Part shown: one piece after another, positions 36,751-53,985 of the stretch
Layout of the letters: every line of letters starts with the position of its first letter
How positions within the stretch are numbered: position 1 is the first letter of the stretch
Origin: Klebsormidium nitens
Lineage: Eukaryota; Streptophyta; Klebsormidiophyceae; Klebsormidiales; Klebsormidiaceae
Assembly (NCBI GenBank): GCA_000708835.1
Contig: DF237055.1
Span: forward strand, 1 to 64,000
Direction of reading: 5' to 3'
Length of the DNA stretch: 64,000 nucleotides
Notes under the pieces: model-generated
Told to the model about the DNA's origin: nothing
The model's database searches: none
Seen by the model: the letters and a program-made list of their open reading frames with translations, nothing else
Made by a program: the position numbers and the translations under genes

Positions 36751-37125
36751 GGCTGCTGAGATTGGCTGCGCTGCGCTCTTCTAAATTCTTCTCTACCTTT
36801 CTTTTCTATGTCCTACTCTGAAGACCTCTGATCCTGCAATTTGGGTTAGCTTGAGATTCGGTTTGGGGTTAAATCCCAGTCATGTGCAAAGGCAATTCTC
36901 TAACCAACTTACCGTTACTATAGTTATACCTGTAGATCGAAAGAGTGGGTTTATAGTGGGTTTATAATGGAACCCTGGCACGGGTTGAGCAATCAGAAAC
37001 CCTAACCAGCCACGTCCTCTTCTGGAGAGAAGACGAGCCGTTCAGAAGCTTTGCAGCTTGCTTCATTGAGCGCTTTTCAGGTTAACGTTTCTGTTCAGAA
37101 AGTTGTCTTTGGAGGCGCTGCGATC
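36751..37125. promoter_or_regulatory. Divergent promoter between plastid protein gene and RPT2
   Basis: 375 bp between two start codons. It contains an 11-bp direct repeat AGTGGGTTTAT (near 36943-36965) followed by TTATAATGG, and a CCAAT-like CAATCAGA near 36991. Which elements are used cannot be told from sequence. Confidence 0.4.
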
Positions 37126-41462
<4,337 letters not shown>

Positions 41463-42410
41463 AGGAGCGTACATTCTTTTAGCCGTTCCCTGAACAACTC
41501 TTCTTCAGAATCCTGCGAATGGCCTTCTTGAACATCTGCCGTGTCTTTGGGGGCCGCCTTGATCTCTGTGCGCATGGTTTCAAAGGCCTGCGTCAAATCG
41601 TCCAATCGCTATCTAGGCGGTCTGCATTGTGCAGCTTCAATATTACATATATTAGTTTGAGAACCTACAGCCTAGCAAATGCTTTGGCAAGTGCCACCTC
41701 GTGTGAATCTTGTAAGCATGGCGCTGCGTAGATTCGACAGGAATGAGCTTGGCTCACCGCTATGGCTGGCCCTCAACAATTGTATTGGTGACTACATACG
41801 GACTTTCAAGACAGCCTCGCTTGATTGTTGCCAGAGTTGAATGTCAATTGGTTCAACGATCAGCTCCTGACGCCCAGCTGATTGAAAACCGACAAGACAC
41901 AGAGGTGTTGGGACATCTAATGGCCATGAGTCGATTGTACATACACTTGACCATATGTTCACGACTTACCGGTATAGTAGCACGCCATGTGTCAGTGTCG
42001 AGCTAAATTTTGCACTTAGTAATATTGTACTGCATCCTAATTCAGGCGCACTCTAAGCTTACGACAACTGCGGCCGCTAGCAGATACTAATTGAAGAGTT
42101 GCTACCTACAATTTGCAAACCACGGCCCTCGGCAGTTAAGGTTCAATCCCAAAATCTTACGCTTCAAAGCAATATGTATGCACGAGCTATATAAGACAGC
42201 TCACGCGCAATCCGACCGTCCCCGCAAGCTAATTTTTTATATGAGCACGAGCCGGCCTTGGACAGAGCTTCCGTGTATATAAATCGTTTTCTGCAGTGTA
42301 CGGTCGCCATGCTCAATGGCATGCGAAAGACTGCTGGCTGGCGCTTGGCCTGACTCGGAGCCTAAGACTTATACACCATGAGAGCTCAGTCAGATATTTA
42401 AGTAGATTGC

Positions 42411-42536
42411 ATGGAAAACCTAAAACCCGAGGAGGCGGCTGTCGAAAACTTGAAAGCAGCAGTAGATCGCGACAACCTTTCGGCCATAGCTAACCCGCCA
42501 GAACTAGCTGTGGAAACACGAGAGAGCAATGCATAG
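42411..42536 (+). CDS. Possible small ORF, 41 residues
   Basis: ATG to TAG, beginning MENLKPEEAAVENLKAAVDR, acidic and helix-prone with no unusual codons. A TATATAAAT lies about 130 bases upstream. No family was recognised. It may be a small protein, a first exon or chance. Confidence 0.25.
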   Translation: MENLKPEEAAVENLKAAVDRDNLSAIANPPELAVETRESNA

Positions 42537-42638
42537 CTGAGACGGTTCAGTGCACATGTGGAATAGGTACTTAAACACATGACTTCACACAAATGTACGT
42601 CAAGAGAAAAGGAAGTGAAAACTGGTTAGTTAAAGGTT

Positions 42639-42705
42639 AGGGCTTTGGGCTTCAATGCTTTGGGCTTTGGGCTTTGGGCTTTGAGCTTCTAAGCTTCAAT
42701 GCGTT
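42639..42705 (+). repeat. Tandem TTTGGGC heptamer run
   Basis: Several copies of GCTTTGGG stand in tandem, with variants (GCTTTGAG, GCTTCAAT). Nearby TTTTAGGG and TTAGGGTTTTG words (to ~42800) suggest a degenerate telomere-like or minisatellite tract. Confidence 0.6.
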
Positions 42706-43044
42706 GGTTTCAAGTGGAAAGGAGGGAATAGTCACAAATTAGGGTTTTGAAGGGTTTCAGCTCAATCGTTGCACATGCGCTTTTAGGGTTTCAGATTTTA
42801 GGCCAGCTCTGGCTTGAGACCTTGCCATTGGCATTACTGCAGCATTGCGTTTGTCTACGCCCTTCCAAGCACGCTTTTTAAGGGCACCACATTGGCCATC
42901 CCAGACATTGAACCTCAGGCCTGTGCCAGGTTGCAGGTGTGCGGTTCAACACCTCTGCCTCTCTCTTTCTGGTGGCAGATGTCGGCAGCGTTGGCCGTCA
43001 GGCGTTAACGTCACACTGATGATCAGCGGTTTAAAGCTGCCTAT

Positions 43045-46000
43045 ATGCTGAGTAGATTCAGAGGGATGGCATCCACCTTGATACCCTCATCTTTCAAGCT
43101 CTGCTTACCGAACTCCAGGCTTCCCGCAACGAGCCGGCTTGCCTGCGCAAGTGTCGAGAGCACACAGAGTTTGGCCTTCATTGGAAGGGCAAAATGGCCA
43201 CCTGTGATCGCTTTTCCTTCAACACAGTACAGGGGATCTCTGCTGTCCTTGCGCTCTTCGTTTATTGGCAGAAGTGAACGCCTCTCAACAGCAAATGCAG
43301 CGCTGTCGAGAAGTGAGAGCAAGCAGCGTTGTGTGACAACAAGAGCACTTGCAGGTAGGACAAGAAGCTCGGGCGTCTGAAAGTGGTGGCAGTCTGCGGT
43401 TATGTCTTGACCAACAGACCAATGCGCTAACAGAAGTATCAGATGTCAAGGTACATTTAGGCTGGTCGAGAGGGCTGGCCTTGAGTCCATATGTCTGGCA
43501 GGTCTGCCAGTGGGAAACCTTCCGCTGCCACCAGAATCCAACGACTTGCAGCATTGAGTGTGCGCGTTCTTAAGCTTTCACTTGCGTTGGTTTGGTCTTT
43601 GCTTCGTGCAACTGCACCACCACTTCATCGCTAGAAAGTGACCATTGCTTTCGCGATATATTCAGCAGGGAGCTCTGAGGATGGGCCTGGGACACCCGCG
43701 GAACTGCCAAAGAACTTTGACTTCACTGCAGAGGAGCGACTGTACTCATGGTCAGCCCCCTTGCTCCTGAAATTGACCACACTAGTATGCTGAGCATGAT
43801 CTTGATGTTGGAGTAAAACGGCACACTGACTTGCTGAGGCTGATCTGCTTTTGACTGCAGTGTATTCCTTTCTGTGCTTGGCTGCGGCAATGGCACCAAA
43901 GGGATCTGGTGTCGTCTGCAATAAAGATCCTGGGTGCGTTTAAAAGCCTCGTTCGTTCGTGCTTACAAACAGCTCGCTTGTTAAAAATTCTCAATGCGCT
44001 GATTTTATCTGCCTTCTACTGACATCAGAAGACCTTGATCGTGTCGTCAACGCTGATAGAGTGTGAAAAGGCCCCTTTCTGGATCTACATTCGCGGACCT
44101 CTTGCCATACATGCCCTTCTGGAAGGTTTCGCGATTAGCCCTACTGTTTTTGACCCCCTCTCCCCCCCCTAACTTCAGGTGGAGCACAAACGGGTACTTT
44201 AAGCCAAACGAGAGCGACAACTCACAAAAGCCGTTTGTGATGTCGATGCCCCCCCCCAACGTGACCGGCGCGCTCCACATGGGCCACGCAATGTTCGTGA
44301 CGCTGCAAGATATCATGGCGCGTTATCACCGCATGCGGGGCCGTCCGGTGCTGTGGCTTCCGGGAACAGACCACGCAGGCATCGCAACACAAGTGGGTGT
44401 TTCGTCTTTATCGGCTGTGTTTGACTCGAATATCTCATGAAAGTTTCGGGTTGTTTCGGATTCCGTGGTGCCAGGTATCGGGGTTGTCTGCTTTCGAGGA
44501 ACCGACTTGTTCAAAAATCGAGGGTGTGGAGGGTTTCAGGGCTGCTTGTTTTTCTCGTGATGGAGTTGTCAAATCTTCGGGGCTCGGTCCTCTCAGTGTT
44601 CACAAAGGACAACTCGTAACAGGATAACATGACCACTTGAATCTGGATAAGTCGAGCGTCTGCCCAACCACGATAGATTGGTTCTCGGGGTGTCTCACAT
44701 GGGAGAAGCTTTTGACAGTGCCTTTGACACTTGCGACGGTTATGGGCGGCTTGTCCAGGTCTTGTCACATATCTTCGTTTCTCTTGCTAACTTGTTCCGC
44801 TCCTGTAAACATACTCTTGTCCTCCTTTATCTGCTGTTCAGACCAACTTTTCTACTCTGATGTCGCGCCTGAATATACTACTTTCTTTCCGATCTAGTTG
44901 GTGGTTGAGAAGATGCTCGCGGCAGAAGGCGTCAAGCGGACGGATCTTGGACGGGACGAATTCGTGCGTCGTGTGTGGGACTGGAAGGCCAAGTACGGGG
45001 GCACTATCTGCAACCAGTTGCGCAGGCTCGGGGCCTCGTGCGATTGGTCGCGGGAGCGCTTCACACTCGACGACAAGCTCAGCGGTGAGTCTCGCCGAGT
45101 CTTGCTTTTTACGGTTCTATGACTTCGAGGTTGGGCTTTCAGGAGGAGACTTGCTACCTTTCGGGAGAAGGCTCGAAGGTTAGGGCAAGTCGTCACGGGA
45201 GCGCTTCCCGCTCGACGAAAAGCTCAGCGGTGGGTTTGGCTTTTCACCATGCTTTAGTGTTGGCCTCTTAGGGTTCATTAAGGTTGGGTCTCAAAAGGAG
45301 GGTTCCTGACAAGGAAGAAGAACCTGAGGGCTCGTGCAATTGGTAGTGGGAGCGCTTAGCGCTCAACATCAAGCACAGTGGTGAGGTTTGGAACCTTATT
45401 CCAACCTATCCATCTGAGACTTCTCCGCTTTCAGGAGCGCAGGGTTCTGAAAATGCTTTGTTATCAAACGCTCTCAAACGCTCCAGGCCAGATTTCTATG
45501 CTGACCGTCCCCTGTCTTTGCAGAGGCTGTTGCGGAAGCGTTTCTACGGTTGCACGACAAGGGGCTGGTTTACCGCGGAAGCTACATGGTTAACTGGTCG
45601 CCGCACCTGCAGACCGCCGTGTCGGATCTGGTTAGTGCTCAACCCGCTGGAGTAACCCTTGAGTTATTTTCAGCTCCGATCGTCGACCGTTGTTTGGTCT
45701 AGTCGTAGCGGAAATTGTGCTGTCGGGAAAGTTGATCTTCTCAATTGCCCTGATCGTGGAATTGACCATGAAAGCAAGCCGCAAGGCAACATGGTAGTAC
45801 AACGACGTCCTTGAACAGCAATTCGGTCTGTCGTAGACGTCCGTCGAACTGGGAATCGAAGAAGCGGGAAGAGTTCTAAATAAGGCAAGCACCCTGGCAT
45901 AAGTGGCTGGGAGGTCTGAGCAGGTTCGACTCTACCATTGGCTCGAACTGAAGCAGCGAACCTTTCTCTGTGGCATATCCCACGGTTTTGTGGAATTATT

Positions 46001-49000
46001 GAATCTATGTACGTAAGATCGGATGCCGCCGAACAACAACGGATGATGACACTGGCAGCAAGCTTTGCCGAAATCTTGCAAATGAAATATCTTGGCGTCG
46101 TTGAAAAACTCCGAGAAGGTCGAAAAGGTTTCTCAACTTGACACCCTGAGTTTGCGCTCATCCCTCGTGATCCGTACAAGTAAGCTTCCGTTACCATCTT
46201 AATCCGCATTCTGGTCGCCAGAAACTGCTGCTGTTGAAAGCAGGCTGTCCAGACCTCATCTTGGCAGAATATTGCATTGTGCGAACAACTGAATGAACGA
46301 CGAAATGTATCCTCCGATTGCTTCGCAGGAAGTAGAATACAGCGAGGAACCTGGGAAGCTGTTTTACTTCCGGTACCCGATCGCCGGCGGAGGCCCCGAC
46401 GATTACCTCCCTGTGGCGACAACTAGACCAGAAACTGTTTTGGGCGATACGGCCGTGGCAGTGCATCCGGAAGACGAGCGGTATACAAAGTTTGTCGGGA
46501 GAAACGCCGTCGTGCCGATGAGCGGGGGACGGGAGATCCCGGTCATTGCTGACGAGGTGAGATTCGGAGGACAGGAAGGGTCCCTCGCAGAAGCGTGCCA
46601 CGTGTCTTGCTGGAAGCAACCTAACTTTCACTGTGCCGGAAGAAACAGCCACAATCCCAATTCGTGACATTACTACCAACCGACATGCCGATTGATAACC
46701 CCCGTTCTCATCCAGCAACTCCCTTCGTTCTGCTACTTTTGGCAAAACTCTGGTTCCATTAAGTCGAGGCGAATGCGCCGGGAAGAGCCGGGTGACGAGA
46801 TTTGCTTGTCGGAGCCCTGCAGATACAGCGTTTCGGAATCGTTTATGATGTTAAAACCCCTTAGCCTTGAAGCTCGGCTCCTCAGTGTCTGCCTCTTTAG
46901 TGCAATAACAACTTCTGCATACGCTGACCTCTCGTCAAAGGTTGCATCTCTCCTAAGCTCCGTATCTCAATTTGTTCCCGCTCTCGTTCCAGTACGTCGA
47001 CCGGGAGTTCGGCACCGGCGCCCTCAAGATCACCCCGGGGCACGATCCCAACGACTACGCAATCGGTCAAAAGGTCGGGCTGCCGATTATCAACATCATG
47101 AACAAGGACGGCAGCCTGAACGAGAACGCGGGGAAGTACCAGGGAATGGACCGGTTTGCGGTTCGGAAACAGTTGTGGGCGGACATGGAAGCGGAGGGGC
47201 TGGCAATCAAGGCGGAGCCGTATACGCTACGTGTGCCGCGGTCGCAACGAGGAGGAGAGGTAGGAGCCTGGTTTCTTCCTCTTCCTAAGTCCTGACGGGT
47301 TATACTGTGTTTTCAGCAGCGCTGCTTTTTGATGAGTGTTGTCTGCATTGACTGGGCTTTTCCGTCCTCGATGAGGCGGGAGTTAATTTCCCTTATGTTT
47401 GCCTCACTCTTTTTCGGCCCAAGCCCAGGTTGCCTGTCCCTTACTTCGCATGCTTCGTCGTCGAATCTGCGGGTATGGGCCCGCTAAAAGGTCTGGCTGC
47501 AACCATACAGCCGGAGTTGGTCGAATACCAAACGCTTATCGCGCTTGTAAATGGCAAACCTCTCGTTGCCAGCTTTGTGATGTCGTCTGCCTGCGCTGGC
47601 CAGTATTTTAACAGCAAACCTGACGACAGCAGCCACAAGAGAGTCACAAACGTTCCGCCTGAGCTTTGCCTTCCAATGGCTACTTAGCTAAGCAGGGGCC
47701 TTAAATTTCGCGCTGGGCACTCAGCGGCCAAACTCAATTCGGTTTCCGCTTACGTATCTCTCCATCTCAGGTGGTGGAACCGTTGGTTAGCAAGCAGTGG
47801 TTTGTGAGGATGGACCCCTTGGCGAAGCCCGCGCTGAAAGCAGTGGAGACGGGGGAGATCAAGATCCTGCCGGAAAGGTTCGAAAAGGTGGGTCTCAGAT
47901 ACCTCTCCTTTGCTGACGTCATGCGGAGCTCCAATATGTGCTCAGAGACTCTTGGAAATCGAAGCGGTTCTCTAATGACCGGTGTAGATTTATCCTGACC
48001 CTTTTGATGAAAACGAAGGTTTTGTTTCTTAGAGCATCTGCAAGGTCGAGCTTGTATTCTTCAACCCTTGTCGTCCTGGTTTAGCGATCCAACACGTAAG
48101 GAACGATTCAGGGTCGTTGATTCATGGTTCAAAGGCCACAGTTCTGATTTTGATCGTGGGATAACCAAATCACGAATGGCCTAGAAAATGAGCGCTTTAG
48201 AGTACCGACGACGAGGCCAGTTTCCGGTCTCTTTCTGCTGTAATTTAGCTGTATCAATATAAGTCAAGAAGAGATGACATACAACTGCCCCACCGCAGGT
48301 CTACAATCGTTGGCTGGGGAACATCCGCGACTGGTGCATCAGCCAACGAGGGATCTGCTCTTGCTTTACAACCATTTCGTTGTATAAGAAACTCTAAGAT
48401 GATTTGACATGCGAATGCCAACGCAGATCTACAACTTTTGGCTGGAGAACATCCGCGACTGGTGCATCAGCCGGCAGCTGTGGTGGGGCCACCGCATTCC
48501 GGTGTACTACGTCAGGGGCTCCGACGAACGGGACTTTGTGGTGGCGAAAAGCGAAGCGGGGGCGTACGAAAAGGCGCGGGAAAAGTATGGCGCGGACGTG
48601 CAACTGGAGCAGGACCCGGACGTTTTGGACACCTGGTTTTCGAGGTGGGTTTTGAGGGTTTAGGATGAGCATGTTAACCTGCGGTTTTGGGGAGTGCAAG
48701 GCGGTGACATGCGAACGGCATGCACTAAGTACATTCTGGGAATCCATCGCCAGGACTCATAACGACTTGGACACCCAGCTGATTTGTCTACTTGTTTCGG
48801 TCTTACGTTGAATGCATAGTAGCTTTTCACGTGTCGGTGGTAGAAATCGCGAGGCAGGGGGCTGGGGAAGCTGCCAAGTACCGTTTGGACTTCAAAGTAA
48901 ATCAGGAACCCAGATTGTTTGTAAGTCCGGTTCACTTGTAAGCTGAGTTTAAGAATGTCACCTTGTTCTTCTCGCAGTGGTCTGTGGCCTTTCAGCACGC

Positions 49001-52000
49001 TCGGCTGGCCCAACGAGGAGTCGCCGGACCTACTCCGATACTACCCGACCCAAGTCCTGGAGACGGGGCATGATATTCTCTTCTTTTGGGTGGCGCGTAT
49101 GATTATGATGGGGATTGAGTTCACTGGGAAGGCGCCGTTTGAGACCGTCTACTTGCACGGTCTTGTACGAGACGCACAGGTAAGCTGCGGATCTTTCTCG
49201 GTCGTCATCTGTCATTTCTTTCCGTCCCCGGCCTCCGCGTATGCAGCGTCAGTTTGGCCCCGGTTGGCGGCTAAAACCGCGGTACACACTAGATACTTGA
49301 GATTCTGTCGCCGTAGTTTTAGGTCTTTGTCAACGAGCAGATAGAAGACGCCAGGCTTACTTCATCTTGTGCACTGTGATCAAGCTTTCAACGGAAGCGC
49401 GGAGGGGCGTCCCCCAATCAGAAAGATTCTCAATCGCATGTTGACCAATGCCTTAAGGAGACATGCGCTCTTGTTGAAAGAGTCTCGCCGCCGCACTCAG
49501 GAGTCCTTAGACCTCTCTTGACGCACCGGCACCCGCTTGCAGGGCCGCAAGATGTCAAAAAGTATAGGGAACGTGATCGACCCGCTCGATTCGATCGCCG
49601 AATACGGGACCGACGCGCTGCGGTTCACCCTGGCCGTGGGCACGACGCCAGGACAGGTACGAAAAGTTTCCAACTCTAGGGCTTTATATTTAATCGACTG
49701 AGTCCCCTGCTTTTGGCAGAAGACACAGTATGAGTTTTATATTGGCTGCATTAGTTCGATCAAGGCAGCTGATGAGCTGTTAGCTAAGTTGTCCAGGGGA
49801 TAAACGCTTCTCAGTTCCTGCCGTTGTTCAAGTCAGTCAACGAGTGCAGAGGGGCAGAAACGAGTTTGTTCATCTTACGGCCATCTTTCACAACTCAAGA
49901 AAGGAGTCTTGAGCAGTTCAAAAGTGCCCTCGGAAGTCTTCCGCGTCGTGACGTCATCTTTTGTTGAACTTGTTACTTCGCTCTTCCACGTATACATTGA
50001 GTCTCAGTCACGTGCATCAATTTGCATTCAAACGAATGGTTGAGACGTGTACGTAGTATCCGTTTTCGCGCTTTGAAAACCAGCGCTGTGTGTCGAGTCC
50101 CTGGCAATCTGACTTGCCCAATCCGAAAGGCCCTGTTCCCTGGCCCCCTCCCCAGGACGTCAACCTCTCCCCCGAGAAGCTCACCTCCAACAAGGCCTTC
50201 ACCAACAAGCTCTGGAACGCCGGCAAGTTCATCCTCCAAAACTTGCAAAACATCTCGGACCCGTCCGAACGTGCCGCGCTCTCGACCGTCCGATTCGACA
50301 CTCCCGAATCGCTGGCGGGGCTCTCGCTCGCGGAGCGGTGGGCAATCACGAAGCTCCACGTGTTGATCGACCATTCGACGCGGTGCTACGAAGGGTTCGA
50401 CTTTGGGGGGGTCGGGAGGGCGACGTACGACTTCTTCTGGAGCGACTTTGCTGACTGGTAAGTGTCCGCGTTTGGCAACCAGACGAGGCTTTGGTCTTTC
50501 TGGTTGTGGACCCCGCTTTGGGGGCGTTGGTGAGCGCAGCAAGCGTTGGGGGCGTGCCCGACGAGGTTATGTCTTACGCGTTAAAAACGTGTTTCCTACC
50601 AACGGTCAAAATATAAAGTGGACGGCAACTCCTACAATAGTTTCCACAGCCACAAGCATGCCCTTCCATGATTTCCAAGCCTCCCCCATCGCTACAATGC
50701 GTTCCTTCGACCGTTGTCCTATTCGTTCTATTCTTTCTCCTTTTCGCATCTTCTACGACTTGTCTCACTTTTCCCCCCCAAGATACATTGGGGCGGGTGA
50801 AGTTCACCCTGTTGCTGAAGCTCGTTCCCTTTTCAGGCGTTTGTCTGTTTTGTTCTCCGGTCACCATCCTCTTCAAGGCAAGCCAGGCGGCTTTACCAAA
50901 CCGTCCGTGAATACTGAATGTTCGATTCCTCTATCTTGGCTGCATCGCCATTGCCTTCTTTTTTCCAGGTACATCGAGGCGAGCAAGACGCGGTTGTACC
51001 AGACCGCCGACCAGCAAGCCGCCGTCGCGTCGCGCGAGGTCCTCGTATACATTTTCGACAAAGTCCTCAAGCTGCTACACCCCTTCATGCCGTTCGTCAC
51101 CGAGGAGCTCTGGCAGGTAAACTGCGCGCGTGCGAGCACAATCTTTAGTAGTTCTGGCACTTCGGGTTCTTTGTTACCAATTTGCATTGAGAGTCCATGA
51201 CTGATCTCCGATCTGGTGGCTAGCGAAGCTGTGTACTGTCCACTTAAAGAAGGGTTCAAGCGCGTTGGTTGGGCTTTGGCAGGTGTCTTTTTCAGGGGGA
51301 ACGAGCGGGGGGGTGTATACTACGTCCGGGGGAGTGTCGAACGGACGCCTTAAGATTATCTGTTTCCGCTGCTCATCCGCTTAAGGAGGAAGGATGTCAA
51401 AGACTGCGTCGAAACGTTGGCGACATCTACTCGACTTCATGGAGGCTTTGACAGGCGTCGCTGAGTCTGGAACAGTGTAATCCAGTGCGCACAACTTATT
51501 GGTAGGCACGCACAACGCGCAACCCCCCTGAAGTCTGACACGTCAGATTTTCAATGTAGTCGGTGAAGAACGAGCCCTTGGTTCGACCATAAAACCTAAA
51601 CCTTCACTGCATACCAATCGGAAACTGGAATTCTCGCAGGCACTCCCTCACGACGGCAGAGCTTTGATAGCCGCGCCATGGCCGGCGACCGGTCTTCCCC
51701 AGGACGGCGCGGCAGTCGCCCAGTTTGAAACCCTCCAAGCTCTGGTAAGTTAACTGGGCGAGGTCTGATTTTTCAATCTGTGCTTCTCGAAAGGGGAAGG
51801 GACCGCATAGCAAGTGCGATTTTTAGAAAGATGGGAAGTGCTCAGCCGGGAGGGAAAAAGATTGGCAAGTGCACAATCTGAAGGTCGCTGAACCGCTCTA
51901 CTCAAGAAAGTGTGAAGTCTCCGGTCGCAATCTCCAAGAAACGCCTCCCTGCTATTCGACGAGGATCCGAAAACTTCCTGTATGAGTTTGTCAATCCTCG

Positions 52001-53985
52001 ATCGTTATGGAGCGTTGGAAAGCTTAAAGACAGAAAGTTCAAACTTGAAAGGCCACTTGGACGTTTAGTGGACTTGACGGGGTCACCGCCCGGTTCCGTG
52101 CGCCCCCGGCCACCCACAGACCTGACGGACCGAAAAAACGCCGTTCTTACGATACATGGTAGTGAAAGGCCTGTACTACCTTGTACGTCTGATGCGCCAC
52201 GGCCGTTGATGCATGATGCATTGGATTGCCCTGGGGCTGGAGATTGTTTGCATCTTGTGTTGTAATCAGTGAAGTTGGACTCTTGTTGGTACAATCAATT
52301 CGTCAGTACATGTCTACAAGGTTTTTGTACTTTCGCATGTGCGCGCCTCGAGTCCTCCTGTAGTGTTTTTTTTAATCTTTTGGACACGTCAAGGCGTGCT
52401 GACTCTCTTAAGCTTTTCAAACTGATCTAAGATCTAAGATCGTATAAATATACGAACCGATACGCACACCTATCACGCTCAATCAGACATCTGTCGTGCT
52501 CATTTGGACGCACTTTCCCGCAGGTCCGGTCCATTCGGAACGCGCGGTCCGAGTACAACGTTGAACCTGGAAAGCGCATCCCGGCCATCATTGTGGCCCG
52601 TCAGTTGGAGACACGTGGCTTCCTATCCGAAGAAGCGACGGTGCTGACGTCACTGACAAAAGTGGATCCAGACGGGCTCGAGTTTACGGACGTCGCGCCC
52701 GGTTAGTTGGGGGTCCAGTCTCAACTATTTTGCGTTCTTGATTTGAAGTGTGTTTTCTCCGTGCTCGATGCATATGATGTGCTTCTTAGCGGCTTCTCTT
52801 TGTCGCTCTGGTAAAGCGTAGGTTCTGGTGGCTTGGGCTCCTGCACCAGTGAGTCGCTAAGGATCGGTATTCTGAGAATCGACCTTGAAAAGCTTCCTAT
52901 TCTTCAGCCTTCGTCTTTCCTTCTGTGCCTGCTTTCCGTGACTATTTTGGGGTTGATTCTGCTCTCAACGATCACTGAGATTTGTGGTGTAGCGCTTCCC
53001 GGGAATGCTCGAAGACGGCAACAGGAAAACCTTTGTTCAGCGAGGATGGCGCCGTCTTTGATCTTTTACCTTCTTTTGAACTTTGTTGACAGTACCATCA
53101 CTTCTCCAGAACACCCATTGTGTCTTACATATCCCATGTCCGACAGCTGGCGCAGCGACGAGCCGGTCCGCATGGCCAAAATGACTTTGCTCAAGGTGGC
53201 TCATCCAACCTGACAATCGCTTATGCTACCTCGCATCCTCTTATGTCCGCCAGCTGGCGACAGCGGCGAGTTCGTCCAGCTTGTGATTTCCGAAGGCCTA
53301 GAGGCGTTCCTCCCAATGGCGGGCCTAGTGGACATGGAGAAAGAACTAGAGCGGCTGAAAAAGCAGGCGGCCCAGCTGGAGGGGACCGTTACCTCTCTAA
53401 CCCAGAGGCTGTCGTCACCCAAGGCAAGTGACTTCGCGCCACGTGTTTTGTCTGGGAACGCAGATATGGTCACAACGTCTGCTTCATCATTTTGATTTTG
53501 TACCCGGTTTAGTTGACCGTCAATGTGACCCGTCCGTTGTGTTCTCCTTCTGCTTTGTGTGGTTCAAATTTGAAGATCCGGGCAATTCCTCGCATTGGAT
53601 CTAAGATAAACAACGAGCCAAAGCAGACGGATCCGTCTGATTGAGTTTCATGGCATGCAAAGCCATCCCATAATTTTTACGATGAGTCGCTCCTCAGAAA
53701 CAAGAGCCAATCACGGGTGTCGCAAGATAGTTCCTTACTCAAATCTCGTCTGCTCCTGCTGTGCTTGCTTTCCTGCTCGTTCCCCAAAGCTTCCTGCGCT
53801 TGGCTCTTTTGTGATCCGAAAAGAGCTCACTGACATCGGATATTCGCCCCCTGCAGTTTGTCGAGAAAGCTCCGGCCGCTGTCGTGCAAGAGGCCCGGGA
53901 TAAGAAGACGGAAGCCGAGGAGAAGTTGGCTTTGCTCAAAAGTCGATTAGAGCAGATGGAAGTCATGAAGGCTCCGGCTCTCTAG
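43045..53985 (+). CDS. valS: Valyl-tRNA synthetase, organellar (bacterial-type)
   Basis: Charges tRNA-Val in plastid and probably mitochondria (compare plant EMB2247). Exons: 43045-43354, 43666-43750, 44179-44392, 44898-45084, 45524-45630, 46329-46556, 46993-47259, 47771-47887, 48427-48644, 48978-49179, 49543-49656, 50156-50457, 50969-51116, 51640-51744, 52524-52701, 53254-53423, 53857-53985; about 1,026 residues, all phases consistent. Exon 1 is a Ser/Arg-rich transit peptide from the ATG at 43045. HIGH is HMGH in [14 protein letters not shown] (exon 3); the editing domain has [17 protein letters not shown] (exon 6); KMSKS is in [10 protein letters not shown] (exon 11). The anticodon-binding domain is in exons 12-15 and the C-terminal coiled-coil arm in exons 16-17. 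Intron 16 uses a GC donor. Exon 2 has a tandem NAGNAG acceptor. All key residues are intact. Confidence 0.95.
45040..45386 (+). repeat. Synthetase exon 4 donor end with two ghost copies
   Basis: The last ~45 bases of exon 4 and its donor at 45085 recur with donors at 45230 (GTGGGT) and 45381 (GTGAGG), spacings 145 and 151 bp. The shared core is GGGAGCGCTT. The first ghost keeps an open frame and a usable donor; the second is more diverged. The intron flanks downstream of each copy are also alike. Confidence 0.88.
48291..48493 (+). repeat. Synthetase exon 9 acceptor with one upstream ghost
   Basis: A copy of the acceptor and first ~55 bases of exon 9 starts at 48299, 128 bp before the true start at 48427. 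A 20-base core (AACATCCGCGACTGGTGCAT) is identical. After the core the ghost diverges and has no donor. Confidence 0.88.
53131..53296 (+). repeat. Synthetase exon 16 acceptor with one upstream ghost
   Basis: A degenerate copy of the exon 16 acceptor region, with ghost junction at 53147, lies 107 bp before the true start at 53254. Both read ATGTCCG.CAGCTGGCG followed by similar AGCG.CGAG sequence. Confidence 0.75.

Larger units (their letters stand above)
41463..43044. other. Intergenic, RPT2 to valyl-tRNA synthetase
   Basis: This holds a palindrome-rich AT stretch (41.95-42.3 kb, with TATATAAAT near 42278), a possible small ORF at 42411-42536, and a run of degenerate TTTGGGC/TTTAGGG-like units at 42639-42800. 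The last 200 bases should contain the promoter of the synthetase gene. Confidence 0.45.

Noticed and set aside
42101-42175. tRNA-like B box (GGTTCAATCCC)
   Set aside because: No matching A box at the proper distance and no acceptor-stem pairing was found.
49973-50542. Long minus-strand ORF of 189 codons
   Set aside because: Antisense of valyl-tRNA synthetase exon 12; the Pro/Arg/Glu-rich product is typical of shadow frames in GC-rich exons.
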